From Namhaeicola sp039714555 (lineage in GTDB: Bacteria; Bacteroidota; Bacteroidia; Flavobacteriales; Flavobacteriaceae): 64,000 nt of DNA. The stretch is taken from the NCBI GenBank assembly GCA_039714555.1, contig JBDLJB010000011.1, positions 4,557 to 68,556 on the forward strand, in the 5' to 3' direction. Position 1 is the stretch's first letter; every line of letters begins with the position of its first letter. Of this stretch, positions 63,464 through 64,000 are shown one piece after another. The translations under genes were made by a program, and so were the position numbers. A model generated the notes under the pieces. It was not told the DNA's origin. It saw nothing but the letters and a program-made list of their open reading frames with translations, and did no database searches.

Positions 63464-63872
63464 ATGAAAAAGAAACTATTTTTAGGATATTTAAATGGAT
63501 TGGATTAGTTCCCTTCAGTTCTATTGCACTGATATTAGTCTATAGCTTTTATCGAGTATTACAATTTTTAACGCTAAGTATCATAAATCCCGACTCATTG
63601 ATAAACATTATATTTTATGAATAATGAGTAGTGGGATGTCAACGTATGCTTTTGTTTATGCAGGTGTATGGTTAGCGCCCTAGTTCAAGAAAGAGGTAGC
63701 CTTATTATTAACAATATTAATTTCCATGATTGGAGCGGTGTTAATATTTGCTGGGTATCTAGTTGAAGCTGAATATTTCTCTTACATAGCAGTTATTTCT
63801 GGGATTATTGGTGTTATTATTGGCTATTTACAAATACAAGAGAAAATAAATGATAATGTCGAATTATTATGA
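63464..63872 (+). pseudogene. Broken gene for a small multi-TM membrane protein
   Basis: Starting at ATG 63464 (MKKKLF), the coding-like part shifts frame after about 8 codons to RIFKWIGLVPFSSIALILVY, then INPDSLINIIFYE. It shifts again at 63619-63625 (one base missing) to MSSGMSTYAFVYAGVWLAP. It then meets an in-frame amber codon at 63681-63683 and continues FKKEVALLLTILISMIGAV to LQIQEKINDNVELL and TGA 63870. Four hydrophobic helices are visible. Two frameshifts and a nonsense codon show it is dead. The family is a short Bacteroidota membrane protein of unknown function. Confidence 0.75.
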
Positions 63873-64000
63873 ATATTACTCTTTTTAACACATCATTATT
63901 AAATATTAAACTTAAACATAATTATAATAAGCAACTGGTACATTAAAGAGAAAAGACTAAGCAAAAGAATTGAATATTGGTTGATTGGAATCCTATTTGC
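63873..64000 (+). other. Right-edge sequence, possible partial gene
   Basis: A frame open from about 63905 runs to the edge and ends KRLSKRIEYWLIGILF, a possible charged-then-hydrophobic membrane segment. No start codon is visible, so it is not called as a gene. Confidence 0.2.

Overview
This is an AT-rich chromosomal window that looks like a member of the Bacteroidota, most likely a Flavobacteriia or marine Flavobacteriaceae bacterium. The supporting signs are a SecA of about 1100 residues without the C-terminal zinc-binding tail, a short MenE, Bacteroidota-type promoters (TTG, 17-23 bp, TAnnTTTG), a hybrid two-component regulator with periplasmic propeller, TM, HisKA, REC and AraC parts, many lipoprotein signals and weak or absent Shine-Dalgarno sites. 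No rRNA, tRNA, CRISPR array, transposase or integrase was seen.

Region 1 (1-7.6 kb) is mostly housekeeping: the tail of an acyl-CoA dehydrogenase-like gene, a family 2 glycosyltransferase, menE, secA, a small acidic protein, a PduO-type cobalamin adenosyltransferase and a methyltransferase. Region 2 (7.6-17.8 kb) is one co-directional series: polysaccharide export (Wza/Wzc type), an initiating sugar-phosphate transferase, two UDP-sugar enzymes, then cysQ, a small DUF2061 membrane protein, cysC, cysD and cysN, which make and recycle PAPS. The likely output is a sulfated or acidic surface polysaccharide. Region 3 (18-24.7 kb) has a lipoprotein, a GH3 glucosidase and a large FG-GAP/ASPIC-UnbV (CRTAC1-type) lipoprotein.

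Region 4 (25.2-43.3 kb) is the most unusual part: thirteen tightly packed plus-strand genes encoding three CRTAC1-type proteins, a TolB-like propeller with one CxxCH, a YVTN propeller/multihaem MauG-like protein, a Reg_prop-type propeller, a divergent RidA/chorismatase-like protein, two LivK-type binding proteins with no transporter, a minimal DAHP synthase, an asparagine-synthetase-like enzyme lacking the glutaminase Cys, and a radical SAM protein overlapping it by 8 bases. I recognise no described system with this composition. My inference is an envelope redox system served by a small molecule derived from the shikimate pathway.

Region 5 (43.3-52.2 kb, minus strand) carries a cupin, an acyl-CoA-dehydrogenase-fold flavoprotein under a visible promoter/operator, a DUF4242/cyclase-like/AraC fusion regulator, a carboxymuconolactone-decarboxylase-fold protein, a methyltransferase and a large hybrid sensor. 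Together they could regulate or process whatever region 4 makes.

Region 6 (52.9-64 kb) is a decaying galactose/polysaccharide locus. galK, galM, a Na+/sugar symporter and an NrtR-type Nudix regulator remain. galT is reduced to a 55-codon internal-deletion remnant, and there are C-terminal remnants of a sulfatase and a TlpA-like thioredoxin plus a multiply broken membrane-protein gene. Two matching palindromes lie exactly 83 bases upstream of galK and galM and are good operator candidates.
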